From NCBI RefSeq assembly GCF_030272615.1, contig NC_081412.1, positions 547,034,202-547,098,201 on the forward strand: a stretch of DNA of 64,000 bases, read 5' to 3'. The stretch's first letter is position 1. Each line of letters begins with the position of its first letter. The position numbers and the translations under genes are program-made. The stretch is from Cryptomeria japonica (Eukaryota > Streptophyta > Pinopsida > Cupressales > Cupressaceae). Below, one piece after another: positions 10,642 through 23,841 of this stretch. The notes below the pieces were generated by a model that saw only the letters and a list, made by a program, of their open reading frames with translations, had not been told where the DNA came from and made no database searches.

Positions 10642-13600
10642 ATAGAGAAACCCTCCAGTCATTGATGCATAAGTGAGTTGATTGATTGAATCGATCAACA
10701 CAAAAAATAGAATTACTTGGAGCCCAATGGGATAAGAAGGAAAAAATGTACTATTGCAGATACATCAACAAGGAATGTGCATAAAACGTAGGTTATGCAA
10801 AAATAAAAGATTTTCTCAAATAGGATCTGTAGGACAAGGTTGACATAAGAAGGTTAACAGTTGCTATAGTGCTTCGGGATCCTTCATTGGGTATCTCTAC
10901 CAATCCTTCTATCTCTTGGATTAGTCTTTTCTCTGTGGCTATTGATGTGGACATAGCTCTTCTACTCATCATTCTCAGACCCCACGGTCTTAGGATCCTC
11001 ACTGTCAAATTGGTGGTGGTAGTGATTTTAACATAGATGGTGCCTTGCCTCTTTGCCATGTGGGGTCATTTCCTGTAAGTAGAACTCGAGGGGTCTGGAC
11101 CCAACTGCTAGGTGGTGCTAGTGGTGGTAAACTTTTGGTGGTGATAGTGGATGACCTAATTCCTCCAAATGTTTCTTGTGTATGGCTCTACCAATATTTC
11201 CCTTGCATGCAAATTAGGACAGGGAGAATGAGGAGGCTTCTACTGAAGAATGGTGGTCCCTCCTAGATGAAAAACCTAACCCTATTGATGTATAGGGTCC
11301 TAAGGATAACAAAGATATGGCTCCTTCAACCATTTCTTTAGTCGATTAGTAGTTTCTCTTTGTGTTATCTGCTCTACAAGCTTGGCCAATGTTTAATGTG
11401 TTTTTTGGCTTTTTGGGCTCTACTTGTTTGATTCCTGAGGGATGATCCTATATCCCCCTACTTTTTGGGTGAATAGTATACTCTATATTAATTAAAGGAA
11501 ATGGATACTATTCATTAATAAATTAATTATTAGAAGATGAGCGACAACTAAAGATCTTTCCTAATCCAGTGTTATTTCCTATACTTCCATTTATTCCTCC
11601 TCAACCTCGTACTAACAAACTGCTCATATCACAATTAAAAAACACTATGGTTGATAGGATAAGTACCTAAAGTAGCACATACTTACTAGCAGTTACAAAT
11701 TAGTGTGCAATGGGTACACCGAAGAGTTTTCGAAGGTCAATCAAGAAAAATTTTGGTCTATTTTTTTCATACGCTTGTGTAGTATATTAATTCAATTGGT
11801 AGCCCACTTAGAAAATTATGTTGGTTGTAAAATAGAATTTCTAGGCCATTTGGTAGATAATGTTGGTTGTACAATAAAATTTCTAGGCCATTTAGAAGAT
11901 AATGTTGTTTGTGCAAAAACAAGTCTCAACAAAGAAGTGATAGAGGGTAAGAGGGGAAGATAGAGGTAGAAATGAAGATAGATATATAGAGATAGGGGGG
12001 GGGGGGTAGACTAAGGGATGAAAATAGAGAGATACATATAGATGGTGAGATAAAGTGATAGAGAGATAGAGAAATAAGGATACACACATAGAGAGATAGA
12101 GAGATATGGAGAAAGAAATAGGGAGAGCAAAATATACATGGTAAAAAATATAAGGGGGATTCACAATGGGGTCATTAAGTTCCATAACTATGACATGATG
12201 GGGACGTGAATATTCAGTGTTGAAAAATTGTATGCAAAATGCAGTCATTGTGAAAATAGAATACAAGATTGGGGATAAGATTCTTGCTGGAGACATGATC
12301 TAATTATACTTGGATAAAAAGAAACAAAAAAGTATTCACAGAAGATAAAACCTCCATAGTATGGTTTTTTTTTATCATTGAGTAGATAGTAAAGAAATTT
12401 TTTGTTTGGGATTATCCAAATATGTGAAGTTATTTTTAACAATAAATATTGATTAGTAAGCATGTTGTGATAAATGAATAACAAGAGGATATTACGCTTC
12501 CTTTCAAATATGGCACTTAAAACTCCAAAGAATAACAATTTTAGTCAGAAGAATCTACATAAAATGGGGACACAAGTCAAAATTATGGAGCCAAATTATT
12601 TAAATAGCATTTTATTAGGAAAAAACTATTATTTTTTTCATTCTCTAATTAATCCCAACTTTCACAAAATTTCTTGATTTATGCTTCTTTGTTTTAAATA
12701 CAACAATATCTTCCTAAAAGGTCGCCACTAATAAAAGAGTAGAAACCAATATAATTTTCTAAAACACAGTTGTCTTATGAATTAATGAACATGTCATGTT
12801 GTAGACTTCCATGCGTGGACTATAAAAAAGAAATAATGTCTATTTTTATCCTTAGATGACAAAAAAACTACTTAGTTACACTTAACTTGAAGTGTGATGA
12901 CAAGACAACTTTAAAATAGCTAATATAAGAGAGTAGAAACTAACATAATTTTCTAAAACCCAATTGCCTTATGAATTAATGAACATGTCATGTTGTAGAT
13001 TTCCATGTGTGGACTATAAAAAAGAAAGAATGACTATTTTTGTCCTTGGATGACCAAATAACTACATACTTACACTTAGCTTGAAGTTTGATGACAAGAC
13101 AACTAGAATAGATTTCTAGGTCCAATAAAGAACTACATAGAAGATTGTAATAAAAGAATGATTTCAACATAGAATCAAAAGTGGTATTCACACAAACAAC
13201 TTGAGAAATTAGTCCAAAATAGTCCAAGATTGTGATCAAGAAAATTACTTGGGTATGGAAATGGCCAGAGTAGCACAAAATAATATTTATGCTCTACTTT
13301 TGGCTATAAAAATGTTGATAATGATGAGATCATTAATTTTTATTGTGGAGGTAGATATGCCTAGCCCATATGTGATTTTAGGTGTTTATTATTCGACAGT
13401 AGTGGGCCATATTTAGCACTTACTTGCCTTTGATATATGAGCATGAAAAATATTTTTTTGCATTGAAGATTGTAACAAATATTTGATTCAACACAAACTT
13501 AGATGACCAACTACATAGGAACACTTAGTTTGAGGTATGGAAAGAAAGAGACTAAAAGACATTTCTAAGTCCAACAAAGAAAATAAAACAAACTTGTTTA

Positions 13601-14410
13601 CCTTTGATATGTGAGTATGAAATCATTTTTATGGATAGAAGATTGTTTAAAATAAATTTGATTTAACATAGAATCAGAAGCGTCAGTCACACTAAGAGAT
13701 TGAGAAGTTTTCTATAATAATTCAAGATTGTCATCAAGATAATGACTTACATTGGGGATAAATGATAATGACATCTCAAGAAGGCAAATAGTTTTTTGGG
13801 GAACATATTAAGTACAAATGACTAGGGGAAGCAATGACTCTTAATGAAGCAAAGAAGTTTTTTTAAATTTGTTAGTATTGGCATGTAAATTTATCTTTTC
13901 TTCAATTCTCTTGCCTCTTGTGTTTAAGTTTGAGTTTGCAAAAACTAAAAACCTCAAATTTTATATTTTTTGATGGTCAAAATATAAAAAAAGATCGTAC
14001 TTCTACATTCTTAAATTTACTATTAAGAACAGTCTAAAAAAAATGTTTCACAAGTCTTTGATCCTTTCAAAAAATTGGTTCTCCATTATTATAAAATATT
14101 CTACTCTATTTTTATAACATTCAATTGATTGATCCCATGTAGCTACACCGAATGAAGTGTTTGGAGTTTAAATATTCACCCTTTGAGTAATCTAATGCCT
14201 CACATAGAATGCAACTACTTCATAAGAAAATCAAAAAATCACCTTGTCTCCAAATTTCTTCATTAGTAGGAGAAGAAGACAAAATAATATGATCATTCTA
14301 TTTATGGCTCAAATGCTCTCTAAAATATTTGAAACAATTATGGCACTCAGAATAAACCCTTTCTACTATTGTCTGGTATAAGAATCAACAATATGCTCCC
14401 AGAAAATAAA
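10642..14410. repeat. 3.77-kb dispersed repeat, copy 1 (direct orientation)
   Basis: Starts ATAGAGAAACCCTCCA and ends ATATGCTCCCAGAAAATAAA. It is matched along its whole length by 52421-56180 in the same orientation with only scattered substitutions and small indels. It contains a poly-G run near 11997, an internal ~39-bp tandem (TTTCTAGGCCATTT...AATGTTGGTTGT, 11800-11905) and a ~180-bp internal duplication (about 12730-13030). No recognisable transposase or polymerase. Minus-strand frames shared by both copies are low-complexity and not convincing genes. It does not begin TG or end CA, so it is not obviously an LTR. Confidence 0.85.
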
Positions 14411-15912
14411 TATAGAGAATACATTTTTAAGGTTTTGACTTAATAATTATTGTGTGCTGGAATATGTGGTGATCAAAATATCAAGATTTAGACCAAAATA
14501 CCAACATACCAATGAGGCTTTTTAGTGCAAATATGAACTAACTTAAACTTGTTTAACCTCTCAAGATATGTCTCATTGTTCTCTATCTCATAGGATCCCT
14601 AAAGTCAATGTTTTTCTCTCAAATCATTGAGCAAATGACTTAGGATTGACAACTCCAAGAACGAGTGATATTGTGATCTATATGCATGAATGCATTCTAA
14701 AATCTATATGATATATTCAAAATCATGATATGAAGCTAAAATGAAGATAATGATATGGTAAAGATATTGACAAACTATCCTAACATGATATACTAGCATG
14801 GATATGTTATGATATGCAATTCTTCTTAATGCTGAAATGCTATTCTAACAAAGAGAGGCTAAAATGCTTGATATAATCAGACTATAATGTAGATGCATGA
14901 AACTTGGATAGAAAGAGTGAAGAATGTGAGCTCTATTTATAGAGAAAATAGGGCAATGAATGGTTAATATTGAATAATATTAACAATGGCTAGGATTGAA
15001 AGTCACTCAATCCATGTTCACAATTTTCACCAATGAAATAGTGACAATTGTCAACATGAGGTGGCTTGAGAGGAGATGCGAGAGGCACTAACTGCTTGAG
15101 AATATATGAAGGTCACCTTAGGAGATTGGTTTATGGTTAGGTTAGGGTCATCCATTGGATAAAGCTTTTACCCAAGGGGTAAACTCTTATGCAAGGGTTA
15201 GATATGACAACTAGGGTCAAGACCATGAGTGCTTGATGAGACCCTTGAGTTAGATGAGGGTTAAGTTAGAGAGAAATTCTCTAACCATGATGGAGGGTTG
15301 GATTAACCATTAATATTTAATAGGACATTAGGGGACAAATTTTTAAGATTCCTTCCAAATTTGGGGAACTCAACAAGTTAACTTGTTGAAGAAATAAAGT
15401 CTTTATTGTATTTAGAAGACTTTCTTTCAAACTTGAGAAGTGACCTCCTCAAACTTTGGGAAATGACATGATTGGTTGAGATATGGTTAATTAATTAGGA
15501 TTAAATAGGTTCTACAAGAATGATTAGGAGGCAAGTGGGAAATGTAGGAAAGGGCAAGTGGGAGAAATAGAATTTTAATTAAAATAAAAAGTTTTATTTC
15601 AACTAAAATAGATGCAACTTGCATTCGTAGGAAAATGCAAGTGGGGGGGGGTATAAATAAATTTAATTTATTTATATGCAAGGATAAATTTAATTAAAAT
15701 GGAGAAATGAGATTTAATTAAATAGAATGATTTATTTAATTAAAGGCTAGAAAGGGGGTTAGATGAATTTAATCAAATAAATTGAATAATTCATTTAATT
15801 AAATAGATGAAAGTGAAGAAATTAATTAAATAAGATTTAATTAATAGGGGGATGGCGTTGAAATAAATTTTAAATATTTATTTAAGAAGGTGGTCAGATT
15901 TATACATCTACA
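14411..15912 (-). mobile_element. 3' LTR of an older minus-strand Gypsy element
   Basis: On the minus strand the LTR begins TGTAGATGTATAAATCTGA at 15912, directly after a polypurine tract. A TATA-like CTCTATAAATAGAG lies at 14931-14944. The start and the polypurine tract closely parallel the TGTAGACACC LTRs further right, marking a related but older element. The 3' end is unclear: sequence runs to the edge of the 3.77-kb repeat at 14411, and a candidate ...CCAGCACA terminus lies at about 14450. The element's other half is at 45067-47334. Confidence 0.6.
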
Positions 15913-15930
15913 TTTTGCCCCTCTTTGAAG
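15913..15930 (-). other. Polypurine tract of the older Gypsy element
   Basis: The minus strand reads CTTCAAAGAGGGGCAAAA immediately before the LTR start TGTAGATG. The equivalent tract at 39422-39438 reads CTCAAAGAGAGGCAAAA before TGTAGACACC. It would prime plus-strand cDNA synthesis. Confidence 0.7.
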
Positions 15931-16509
15931 TGACGTGTGTGCACATGTTGATTCAAAGAAAATCACTTGATATGCTGCCAAAATTTTATCGATATGATGT
16001 TGTGTGTTAAAATGTTTGATATGATGCCCTAGATGTGGATTTGATAAATGATATTGATGATGCCCCCTTGGGAGATGAATCAAGGGTATGTGTAAAATAT
16101 TTGTAAAATTTTCAAATTTTTGATCGTTCGAGTTGATTTTGATATGATAATGTTGACGTTGTCGGTATGTTGGATACACATATTTTTGATTCATTTCCCA
16201 AAAAATGGATGTTGAATAAGGTTAATAATTGAAAAAGTGGAAAAATACATACCCCCATGAACTAACCCTAGTGTTTACCCTTTTAAAAGGTAAAAAGCGA
16301 TTTTGAAAAGTCATTTTACACTTCTCTCCTTGTGATTTGGATTTTTGGAGCTTTGACCACGTTGTTGATTCTATACCATTCTTACCATTTTGAGAATGTC
16401 AGCTGATACCGTCAACCTTCCACATATGGCCCACCAGTAAGTGACTCGAATCCCAGTCTTTTTTGTTCGATTTTGGCGATTTTTGTCACATTTTTCATGT
16501 TTTTGGGTC

Positions 16510-16860
16510 AATTTTTCACGATTTAGCACATAGGAGTAGGCTTTTAGCGCATATGAAACAAACATTAGTGCATAGAAACCCTAGGCTTAGGATTTAGCAC
16601 GTAGGTGGAATAGGTTAGTGCAAAGCATTGAATTAATGCATACACAATAAATAATAGCATATAGGATGAAATAATTAGCGTGTAGAAGGTAATAGTACAT
16701 AGGATGATCAGTCTAGTGCATCGAACCTCTATTTTAGAGCATTGAGTAGGTTTAGCATATGAACCATGTAATTTAGTGCATACACTTGAAAGATTAGTGC
16801 ATACAGTGAAGTGTAATGCATTGAAGATTTGATTTAGTGCGTAAGGTGAAAAACTTAGAA
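16510..16860. repeat. Array of ~16 short TTAGYGCATA motifs
   Basis: The word TTAGTGCATA or a close variant (TTTAGCGCATATG, TTTAGCACGTAGG, ATTAGCGTGTAG, TTTAGTGCGTAAGG) recurs about every 21 nt, separated by unrelated spacers. It lies inside the older minus-strand element, between its 3' LTR and its antisense PMD ORF. The younger element at 39950-40080 has a different short-motif array in the same relative position. Confidence 0.7.
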
Positions 16861-16974
16861 AAAATTGTTTTTCAAGATGAGCTTTGATTTTGATAGGTTG
16901 TGATGGATTTTTTAGCTTGTTTGAATGTTGATATGGGTCTGATAGATTTAGTTTTTTCTGAATGGGTCATTGGG

Positions 16975-17368
16975 TGAATTTGTCTAATATGTTGCTCTAA
17001 TATGAGGCACTGATATGGTTCATGATGTGGATCTCGATATGGGTTGTTGTTTTGATAGGAATCATGTTATGAACTACTGATATGGGGCACTGATATGGAT
17101 CACGGTTTGTTGCATGAATATGTTTCACTAATATGGATCACTGAGTTGTTTCACCGATATAGATCACTAAGTTGTTTCACTAATATGGATCACTGATATG
17201 TTTCTCAGATATGGATCATTGATTTGTTTCACTGATATGTTTCTCTGATAGGGATCACTAATTTGTTTCACTGATATGATGCTGATATAATGATCTCTAA
17301 TCAAGTTTTTGGATATGTTGTTCTGATATGAAATTCTTTGATATGGTACTTTGATTGATTTTGTTGAT
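16975..17368. repeat. GATATG / TTTCACTGATATGGATCAC short-motif array, left half
   Basis: The words GATATG, TGTTTCACTGATATG and ATGGATCACTGA recur every 12-30 nt. The same composition resumes at 45067-45350 on the far side of the 27.7-kb insertion, so the two segments are most simply one array split by it. Confidence 0.7.
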
Positions 17369-17373
17369 ATGAT
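17369..17373. other. Candidate target-site duplication ATGAT (left)
   Basis: ATGAT abuts the TGTAGACACC start of the first LTR. The same five bases follow the outer end of the last LTR at 45062-45066. Five bases is the usual length for LTR retrotransposons. Confidence 0.6.
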
Positions 17374-18916
17374 TGTAGACACCTAAAAATGGTCAACGCT
17401 TGTGGAATCATACTTTAACATTTGCGCATTGCCTCATTTTAGGTTTTTGCATCGCATTAACATTTCTCCTATGTCACGCACTTGGTTTTTATCATTTGCG
17501 AACATCAAGTCATTCTTCTACATTCTTCATTCGTCTTGCTCTCAAATTTGGTCTTGTCGACAACACTATCCAATCATGATTTTGATTGATCTTATCCTGT
17601 CGCATCAATGTGCGTGCTCATTTGTCATTATTTTGGACATTGTCAATCCTAATTAGGGTTTTGTCCTCTTATCAATCTTATCATTTTGTCATCAATCCTT
17701 ATCATTTTCAATCTTGTCGTTTTGCAATCGATTTGTCATCGATCGTTGTCATGTTCGATCTCGTCATTTTGCGATCGATTTGTCATCGATCGTGGTCATT
17801 TTCAATCTTTTCATCTTGCAATCTATTTTGTCATCAATCCTTGTCCTCTTGTCAATTTTGTCATTTTGCGATTAATTTTCCATCGAACGTTGTCTGTCTC
17901 AATTATGTCAATTTGGATCAATTAGTCATTGTTCCTCGTCAATTGGCACATTTTTCAATCAAATCATTTATCACATTGGTCCTTTGTTAATCAAGATCAT
18001 GATCGAGTCAATTATCTTTCATCAAGACCTAATTCATCTTCTAGGGTTTTGTGATTTAATCATTTTAACCTTGTTTGTCATTTCTCTCTCTAGGATTAAT
18101 AAATTATTTATTTATCCTAAGTCTTCTTGTCACAATTAAATGTTCATTTAATTGGCTAATCATTCCTCCTTTTGTGAATTAATTAATAAATGAAAAATTA
18201 TTAATTAATTTACCTAATTTCTAATTTTCATCAATTTCTTAATTCCTAATTTCTTAATTCCTCTTTTTCTAATTTTCTAATTTTCTAAATTCCTAATTTC
18301 AATTCTCTCCTATTTCTCTCCTAAATTCATAGGAATGACATGTCAATTTGTCATAATTTGTCATAATTGACAATCAATCAATTTTTGACATAGAAGTTTG
18401 TCATAATTTGTCATAAATTATCAATCAACAAATTTTGCATAGAAAGTGCATAATTTGTCATAATTTGTCATAATTGACATAATTGATTTGCAATTTCCAT
18501 TTGAATTGAATCATGCTAATCTTGTCATCTCTCCAATTTTTCTATAAATTGGATGAATTTCTTCAATCTTGGCTAATGTGAATGAGAATGAGAATAATCA
18601 GATTATCGAATTTCTAATCAATCACACTTCGAGTATTCTTGAGCAATCATCTTGTCTACTTGCTTTCATATCATGATCATGCACTAGTAGGTGAGATCCA
18701 CAACAAAGTTATTTGGAGAAGAAAGAAGGACAATGGAGCCGCATGAAGGAAGCATTTCAGATCTACATTTGGTTTGCATAGTCCTTTAGTTTTGAATGTT
18801 TCATTTTCATGTCTTTATTGAGTGTGTTTAGGATTGATCATTGCAATCTGCTTTTGTGATTGAGCTATGACTAATATTGATATTTGCTTTGATGATTTCC
18901 ACATTTCCTAGCTATA
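17374..18916 (+). mobile_element. LTR 1 (subtype a), Tat/Ogre-like Gypsy
   Basis: Begins TGTAGACACCTAAAAATGG and ends CTAGCTATA, where TA replaces the CA seen in the other copies. About 1.54 kb. A TATA-like TCTATAAATTGG lies at 18541, followed ~35 nt on by TTCTTCAATCTTGG as a likely transcription-start region. Followed by a 5-nt spacer and a primer-binding site, so it acts as a 5' LTR. It matches LTR 3 (38669-39421, inverted) better than LTR 2: both share the GACATCAAGTCATTCTTC-type region and the ATCTTTCATCAAGACC block. Confidence 0.85.
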
Positions 18917-18921
18917 TTAAA

Positions 18922-18939
18922 TGGTGAACCCGACGTGAA
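18922..18939 (+). other. Primer-binding site complementary to tRNA-Trp
   Basis: TGGTGAACCCGACGTGAA is the exact complement of the 3' end (...TTCACGTCGGGTTCACCA) of plant nuclear tRNA-Trp(CCA), as I remember that tRNA. It sits 5 nt after LTR 1. The same 18-mer occurs at 43582-43599 (minus), and a two-mismatch version at 27316-27333. Confidence 0.75.
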
Positions 18940-20983
18940 CTAACCCCCTAATCATGCTTTTGAGTGCTTTTGAGTTGATTTGCAGGTGAAAAACTCAAGA
19001 AACAGGGTAATGCAGGGCTTTCTAGAAACTTCTGCGCCTGTGTCAAGCATTCTGTGCTTGTGTTAAGCATTCTGCGCCTGTGTCAAGGACATTTTGCACT
19101 TGTGTTAAGCATTATGCACCTGTGTCAGACATTCTGCGCCTGTGTAAAGTCCAAAAACAGAGGTAAAAAGCAGTGTTTTTACTTGAAAATTGTTTTGTTT
19201 TGCATTATGTTTCTGCCTTTTGGTTTTTTGGTACTGATTCTTTGTGCAACACCTTGGCATATGCATGACAAAGACAACAAATGAAACTACTAACACGTTT
19301 TATGCAGGTTCGATAGTCAAAGACTAAACATATCAAACTTCTAACTTGGGTTTTGCAGGTTGCCTTGGACTACAACTAAACTTTGTGTTTGTAATTAATA
19401 TTTAGGCACCTAGTATGATTTCTAAATAGGATAGAATGAATGTATATTTGCTTTGATTGTTGAGTTTGACATTGGAGTAGGAGATTATGCTCTCATCCTT
19501 CTTAGGGTGATTAGAAATCCAGATCTTCGATACCATGCTCATGTTTTTGATTGTGTGTCACCTTTAGAGGGCCTGCCTTCCCAACCATTTGCTTTTGCAA
19601 GCAAGTGATAATCATGAGAAGGGAACGACCCAAAGTGAGTACGGCTAGAATACCTTGGCATTCTAACTCACTATAAATAAATACCTGATGGGCGAAAGCT
19701 TTGAAGGAAGGGTTATGTGGGAATTGCAGTTACTTGGGAAGTGATGACCCTTGAACTCTTTCTCATATCAACATCTAAGTAGGGCCTCATGGTCTAAATC
19801 GTGCTTGCACGACTACATTTGTTTGGTATTTTGGTGGGCTTAATGTCTCAATCACGCTTGCGTGACATCAAGGAGTAACGCTTAACAGAAATCCTGACTA
19901 AACACCTTGTATTTAGAGGCCTAAAATCCTTCTAGTTGCTTGAGAAGGACAAGTTCAGATACTTGGAAGAGATACTAAGTTCACCATGGGGAGATTTCCA
20001 TGGGAACTGATGCTTGGCTGCCCTAAGAAGTGAGTGTCGTGGAGGGGAGCCCGTGGGGTCAAGCATCTATGTATTCTCCTTGAATCCCATAACAAGTCTA
20101 CCTCTCAAGTACCTAATGTCCTTGCCTACCATAAGAAATGTGTGAATGAGCATGATTGTCTTGAGTCTAAGTTGAAATATCTTGTCTTCTTTGTTTGTCA
20201 AAAGTTGAATTGTATCTCACTTCAAAAACAAGACAAATTGATTCAAAACAAGGTTAAACACAAGAACATTTCATCTAACAAAGTTCAAAACATCTTCAAA
20301 CATGGTTGTCAAATATTTTTCAAAATCTTGTCTCAACATTCATGTCACTTAGATTTAGGTTCATCCTAGGTTTGCATTTTGCAAATTCATTGTCAACTAC
20401 CAAGGTTAGGTTTCACCTAGGTCATACTCCTTTGCATATCAATAAGGGTCATCCATTTGCATGTGTCCTCTTGTATTAGAGTAATACCATTGTCATACAT
20501 TCATATTTGCATACCCTAGGTCTCTTCATTAAGCTTAGGTCATTATCATATCATATTAGGGTCATTTGCATATTAATTGTCCCTTTGCATATAGTGTCAA
20601 ACTAGGTTTTGTCATACTTGAGTAGTCCAAATCTTTGATAAACCCTAAGTCATTGTTAGGAAGTCTAGACCTTATCAAACCTTTTTCTCTTTTTGTCATC
20701 AATGTCATTTGGTCAAATATAGCTTAGTATCCAAGCATATAGGGGAGACATTGTCATTTTGTCCTTTTTTTACTCGGTCCTTTTGTCCTTTGAGGTCTAG
20801 ACATCATTTCAATTTCCTAAGGGTCTCTTTCTTAGATTTGTATTCCAAAAAGTTTGTCAAAATCTTGAAAAACAACCAAAAACAGAGGTTGCATTCTTGC
20901 CATAGATTGCATTTTCATTTATTTAGGTTGCATTTAGTTGCATATCATACATCATCCATTTAAAATCACAAATTCCATAAACA
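18940..20983 (+). other. Untranslated leader of the left element
   Basis: Between the primer-binding site and the extra ORF. No credible gene. At 19025-19150 there are six 20-24-nt units of TGCGCCTGTGTCAAGCATTC type. Its distal part (about 20180-20980) reappears inverted at 28946-29605, including the block ATCCAAGCATATAGGGGAGA, which shows that leader plus extra ORF were copied together. Confidence 0.65.
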
Positions 20984-20995
20984 TTGCATAGTGAC

Positions 20996-23841
20996 ATGTC
21001 TATTGAAACAAGGTTTCAAGCACCAATGATGCAACAAAGTTTGACATATCAACTGACAATGCAATCAAAATTATATCCAACCCAACAACAAGGCAATATC
21101 AATCAAACTTATCATGATGATGTAAATGTCCAAATACAAAAACTAGAGGAGAAACTAGCTCAAGAAGAGGAGATATTGGAACAAAGAGTGAAAAACATTG
21201 AGAAGAATAGATCACAAATGTCCAAAGATTGAGCCAATTGATGTAAGATCTCTTCTTGAACGATCAGACATACCAACTCTCCTCTCCCAAATAGAGATGA
21301 TGAAACAATTTCAAGAAAAGAGACAACATCAATTTCAACATTATGTGCCTCCACAACAAGAACAAGAAGGTGTTTACTATCAATCAGATTTTCAACCATC
21401 ACAACCAATTGTTCAACAGTTCGAACATTTCCAATAGACACAACCAATGGTCCAACATATACAACAGACACAACCCATGGTCCAACATATACAACCAACA
21501 CAACCAATGGTCCAATTTCAACAATATGTCCAACCAACTATACAATGTCCACAAATAGTTCAACCAATGGTGGAATATCAACAAGTTCAATCAACATATC
21601 AATGTCAACAACTACAACCAAACATTCAAAAACAAAGATTGCAGCACACACCAACTCAAGTTTCAAACATGTCAGAACAATTGAACCAAGTCCAATATCA
21701 AAACATGACATCAGATCAGAACCAACTCCTTGCCAAACAAGTTCAAATTCCAGATACAACTATGTCAAAACCTCGAAAGAAAGGTGGCTTTATTGCAATG
21801 ATCGTAAGGAAATTACCAAGTGAGTTCTTTGAAGAAGATAAAGATAATACACTTATGTCTAGCAATGCCTCATCCCCCCATAAACAAATTGACTCTCTAG
21901 TGGCATCTATCCCTACACCTTTAGAAGTTTCCCAAGAACCTTCCATATTGTCCCCATCAAACAATACACCCAAGGATGAAATTATCCAAGAGCTATCCAT
22001 AATTGATTGCCTAGATAATCCAATTCATGATGCACATCCTTGTCATGTTTCAGAAATACAAGGCCCAATGCCACCATGCACTTTATTGCCATTACCTATT
22101 TTAGAGGATCCCATTCGAAGTCCCTCTTCCTCATGTTCAAGCATTGGTTTCTTGCCAGAATCCATCACAAATGTTCAAAGTGCATTTCCTTCATGCCAAA
22201 ACATTGATCCCTTGTCAGAATCCCCCATGCATATCCAAAGTCCAACCCCATGTCAAGAGGATAATTTAGAGCATGAAGAAATGTGTCCTAAAGAAAATCA
22301 AGATCAAGATCCTGAAACCTTATCATCCCATCCAATTGTTGACCAAGACCCCATGTTCCCAGAAACTCATTATGATTCCCCTATTTTTGTCCATCCTATC
22401 CAAAGTCCTATTGACACTCCATTCCCTGAGAAAGATCAAGATATCCTAGTCCATCCAATCCCAAACGATCCCCTTCCATTTCATGAAAAAAATTTCCTTT
22501 CAAATCCCATTGACATTCCAGATATCCCTTCCATCCTTTCCGATGATCCCATTGAAAGTCAAGAGAAAAGCACCTTTGAAGAGGGTTCCAATGATCTTCC
22601 TCCTTGTCAAGATCAAATTATTCCTTTAAATCCTCCACAAGATCCTTTTGTTCCTCCATGTCCTTGTCTTAATGCTCCATATACACTCCAAGATCGCATT
22701 TCTTTTGATAATCCCATTATTTTTCCCATTCCATCTCTTGAAGAGCCTGTCATTGAACCATGTCCACTACACAATCCTAGTCCCCCTCATGATTCTAACG
22801 TGTCAGTGCAATATGTTCATGAACCCTCGACATGCATAATGGGTTCTTCCACTTTGGTGCAATCTGATCCACTTCAAGATCTCATTATTTCTCTCATATC
22901 ATATCCACCTCATAATAGACTTGCGTCTTCTTCCCAAAGAAAAGAGTATCCTACAAGTCAAGATATTCATAAAGGAAAAGGGTTAGACCTTCACAAGAAA
23001 GAACTCCTCAATATGAAAGAAAATATTAAGGGTCATGTCTACACAACTCACTCTCAAGACGTTGGTATCCCTCCATCAAAATCAAAACACACACCTTCCC
23101 CATCATACCTTCCATCCATCTTAGGTCCTTATATTCCTTCATCCTCTATGCAAGGTCAGCAAAGGCACACATCCTTGAATAAATTTCATCCATCCAAAAG
23201 AGCTCCATTTCATTCATATCCATTCATGCATTCCTTTCCCCCTCCAAGTAATTTGGATGCCAAGTGTAAATGTCATAAGTCTAGAAATCCACATGTATTC
23301 AACGATCAACATGTCCAATCTAATCAACATGTCAAAGAAAAGAAAAAGTTGATCTATAAAGAAAAGGAAAAATCCAAAAGGCCACAAAGGCCCACTGAGC
23401 AAAATAAAGCAAAGTCAAAATATATATGGGTTCCTAAATCCCTTGTGCAAGCAATGCACTCCAAGGAACCACAAAAGCATGAAAAATCAAAAACCATGTG
23501 GATCCCTAAGCGGCTCCTTGAAGCACAAAAGCCTAAAGAAACATCCAACTTGGCATCCAAAGTTGCTATTCCTCCATCCAAACCTCTCCAATTTGTTCCT
23601 CCATCACCTTTTTCATCCATTTTGGGCCCTTATGTCCCAAAATCCCATAGCCTTTCCTTCCTCAAAATCTCAATATGCAAAATACATTTTTCCTCCATCA
23701 GTCCATCACCCCTCAAGGTGTGTGCCAATGTCGATCTTGCCTTCATTTCCATCCACTGAAGCCCAATTCTTCCAATACCCTACCTATTATCCAATGCATA
23801 TTTTCCATCATTCGATCCCTTTGATCCAATCCTTTGCATAA
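20996..23841 (+). pseudogene. Extra ORF copy A (Gln/Pro-rich, coiled-coil), Tat/Ogre ORF1-like position
   Basis: About 950 codons. Layout: N-terminal ~60 residues; a coiled coil around VQIQKLEEKLAQEEEILEQR; a Gln-rich repeat zone of PMVQ-type words; a basic patch SKPRKKGGFIAMI; a long Pro/Ser/Asp zone with short LPE...DQDI-like repeats; then a basic C-terminus with the repeated motif YIWVPKSLVQA / TMWIPKRLLEA and two SILGPY[VI]P motifs. I recognise no known domain. It follows leader and primer-binding site with no gag between, the position of the extra ORF upstream of gag in Ogre elements. Compared with copies B and C, a 32-bp deletion between TCCAA repeats (near 21227) shifts the frame, a TAG sits at 21435, and another frame change occurs near 23650. 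Probable end is ...PLIQSFA at 23841. Confidence 0.75.

Noticed and set aside
11892-12296. 134-codon minus frame, also conserved at 53673-54077
   Set aside because: Conservation is explained by the recent duplication; the peptide is low-complexity (from GATAGAGA-type DNA).
10642-14418. ATAGAGAA at both edges of repeat copy 1 as an 8-bp target duplication
   Set aside because: Copy 2 has the same octamer at its left but not its right edge, so it is part of the repeat or chance.
17402-17990. Several + frames inside LTR 1
   Set aside because: They translate LTR sequence rich in ATTTTGTCATC-type words and are broken in the other LTRs.
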